The notes beneath the pieces were generated by a model, which was not told where the DNA came from, searched no databases, and was given only the letters and a program-made list of their open reading frames with translations. 64,000 nt of DNA from Gordonia jacobaea (GTDB taxonomy: Bacteria > Actinomycetota > Actinomycetes > Mycobacteriales > Mycobacteriaceae). A program made the position numbers and the translations under genes. Numbering within the stretch: the stretch's first letter is position 1; each line of letters starts with the position of its first letter. The stretch covers positions 186,001-250,000 of the forward strand of contig NZ_LDTZ01000017.1 in assembly GCF_001186365.1 (NCBI RefSeq), written 5' to 3'. Below, piece by piece: positions 62,567 to 64,000 of this stretch.

Positions 62567-64000
62567 ATGCGATTACGGACGCAGGTTCTTCTGCTGCAAC
62601 TGTCCGTCATCGCGGTGAGCCTCGGCGTCGGTTTCGGCGTCGTGCTCGCGGGTACCGACGACCGTAGCCGCGACGAGTACGCGCAACGCGCGCTCGCGAT
62701 CGCGCAGTCGGTGGCGGCCGATCGCGAAACGGTCAGCGAGGTCGCGGAAAGCGACCGCAGCGACCTCGACGTCAGCGAACTGGCGAACGGTCCGATTCAA
62801 GCCCAGGCGTCTGCCGTGCGTGAGCGGACCGGAGCGTTGTTCGTCGTGATCGCGAACGCCAACGGCATCCGGTTGTCGCACCCCGATCGGGGCGAGGTCG
62901 GGAAGCACGTGTCGACCGATCCCACCAAGGCGCTGTCGGGGCAGGCCGACATCACCACCGATCGCGGCACGCTCGGCGAGTCCGTGCGCGCGAAGGTGCC
63001 CATCGTCGACGACGGTCGCGTTGTCGGACTGGTGAGCGTGGGTGTCTCGACGGCCGACCTTGCGGCAGCGACGCGTCGGGCAATCGGGACCACGGTGCTG
63101 ATCGCTCTGGCGGCGCTGGCCGTCGGCGCGGTGGGATCAATCCTGCTCGCGCGTCGCTGGCGTCGGCTCACTTTGGGTCTCGAGCCCGACGAACTGGCCG
63201 AACTGGTCCGCGATCAGGGTGCCGTGCTGCATGCCATGGCCGACGGCGTCCTGGCTGTCGACGCGACCGGTGTCATGCGCGTCATCAACGACAAGGCACG
63301 TCAGCTGCTCGACATCGCTGATGATGTCGGTACCAGCGTCGACGATCTCAAGCTCAGCGACCGGATCAGGGCTGTACTGCGCACCCCGACCCCCGACCCG
63401 GTCGCCGCGACCGTCGGCGACCGCATTGTGCTGGTGTCGTCGCACCGCGTCGATGTCGACGGGCGTGACCTCGGTATCGTCGCGTCGATCATCGATCGCA
63501 CCGACATCGAAGAGCTCACCCGCGAGATCGATTCGATGGGCGCGATGAGTACGGCATTGCGCGCGCAACGTCACGAGACGGCGAATCGGCTGCACGTACT
63601 CGCCGGCCTCCTGCGTCGCGGCCACGTCGACGAGGCGCGCGCATACCTATCCGAATTGACGGGCAGTGCAGGTCATTTCGGTCTGGAAGGAATCGAGAAC
63701 ATCGAAGAGCCCCATCTCGCCGCATTCCTCGACGCCAAGGCCTCTCATGCCAGGGAACGCGGCGTCGTACTCGGTCTCGGCGATCAGACGTGGGTGCGCG
63801 GGACGCTGCTCGATCCGATCACCGTCACGACCGTCGTCGGCAATCTCGTCGACAACGCGATTGATGCCGCAGCGCAACGCATCGGAGAGTCCGATGTCGA
63901 CAACGATTCACGACCACACGTCGACGTGGACGCGATTACGGAGGGCGACGAATTGCTGGTCACCGTCACCGATTCGGGGCCGGGAATCGGATTCGACGAT
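62567..64000 (+). CDS. CitA/DcuS-type sensor histidine kinase (partial, runs off the window)
   Basis: The first 478 codons are present without a stop. A membrane helix (~5-28) starts it, followed by an extracytoplasmic sensor domain (~30-170: ANANGIRLSHPDRGEVGKHV). A second helix follows (~174-195), then a PAS domain (~205-315: GAVLHAMADGVLAVDATGVM). The SpoB-like dimerisation helix has His336 (RAQRHETANRLHVLAGLLRR). The ATP-binding domain shows NLVDNAIDAA (N box) and TDSGPGIGFDD (G1) at the edge. It should sense citrate or a C4-dicarboxylate outside the cell and signal to a response regulator expected just beyond the window. Confidence 0.92.
   Translation, partial: MRLRTQVLLLQLSVIAVSLGVGFGVVLAGTDDRSRDEYAQRALAIAQSVAADRETVSEVAESDRSDLDVSELANGPIQAQASAVRERTGALFVVIANANGIRLSHPDRGEVGKHVSTDPTKALSGQADITTDRGTLGESVRAKVPIVDDGRVVGLVSVGVSTADLAAATRRAIGTTVLIALAALAVGAVGSILLARRWRRLTLGLEPDELAELVRDQGAVLHAMADGVLAVDATGVMRVINDKARQLLDIADDVGTSVDDLKLSDRIRAVLRTPTPDPVAATVGDRIVLVSSHRVDVDGRDLGIVASIIDRTDIEELTREIDSMGAMSTALRAQRHETANRLHVLAGLLRRGHVDEARAYLSELTGSAGHFGLEGIENIEEPHLAAFLDAKASHARERGVVLGLGDQTWVRGTLLDPITVTTVVGNLVDNAIDAAAQRIGESDVDNDSRPHVDVDAITEGDELLVTVTDSGPGIGFDD

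Overview
The window looks like chromosome of a mycolic-acid actinobacterium (Mycobacteriales), most likely Gordonia or a close relative. The DNA is GC-rich throughout with many GTG starts. Three gene blocks match the Mycobacterium tuberculosis order as I remember it: pcnA / NUDIX / DUF6049 / MurJ-pseudokinase (Rv3907c-Rv3910), MFS / YqgE / leuS (Rv0037c-Rv0041), and DUF4129 / DUF4350 / MoxR / DUF58 with SpoIIM and RDD (Rv3690s). F420-type enzymes, a KstR-like box and two mycobacterial-type SOS boxes point the same way. I see no rRNA, tRNA, CRISPR array, insertion sequence or prophage. The last gene runs off the right edge.

Layout. 0-5 kb: a CPBP protease, a membrane alpha/beta-hydrolase, a PPOX enzyme, and a TetR regulator divergent from a fatty acid hydroxylase. 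5-16 kb: the conserved cell-envelope operon ending in MurJ, with divergent pcnA and a lipid kinase. 16-20 kb: an EgtE-like PLP enzyme, a DxDGDG-repeat protein, an MFS transporter and YqgE. 20-26.5 kb: an accessory block between YqgE and leuS, with a 13E12-type HNH protein behind an SOS box, a DsbA-like protein, a cation transporter with a CmtR-like metal sensor, DedA, a BASS transporter and SdpI. 26.5-33 kb: leuS, an adenylate cyclase, and an acyl-CoA dehydrogenase with its operator. 33-39.5 kb: RDD, SpoIIM and the DUF4129-DUF4350-MoxR-DUF58 operon, where moxR carries a one-base frameshift. 39.7-47.9 kb: HxlR/MFS, thiolase plus ketosteroid isomerase behind a KstR-like box, SDR, glucosylglycerate hydrolase, and MFS/MarR. 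47.9-48.5 kb: a non-coding array of four 74-bp palindromic elements. 48.5-54.3 kb: TPM protein, DUF1295 protein, LLM oxidoreductase, methyltransferase and aldo/keto reductase. 54.4-59.6 kb: dhaKLM with a divergent IclR regulator. 59.7-64 kb: dinB with an SOS-like box, then a CitMHS carrier and a CitA-type sensor kinase.

The clearest unexplained structures are repeats. The 74-bp array is one. The other is a dispersed TGGTCGAGCTTGTCGAGACCA-type repeat in four places, one of them translated in frame as a long linker inside the DhaM-HPr-EI fusion. Regulation is unusually readable: seven perfect inverted repeats sit at promoters of divergent or regulated genes.
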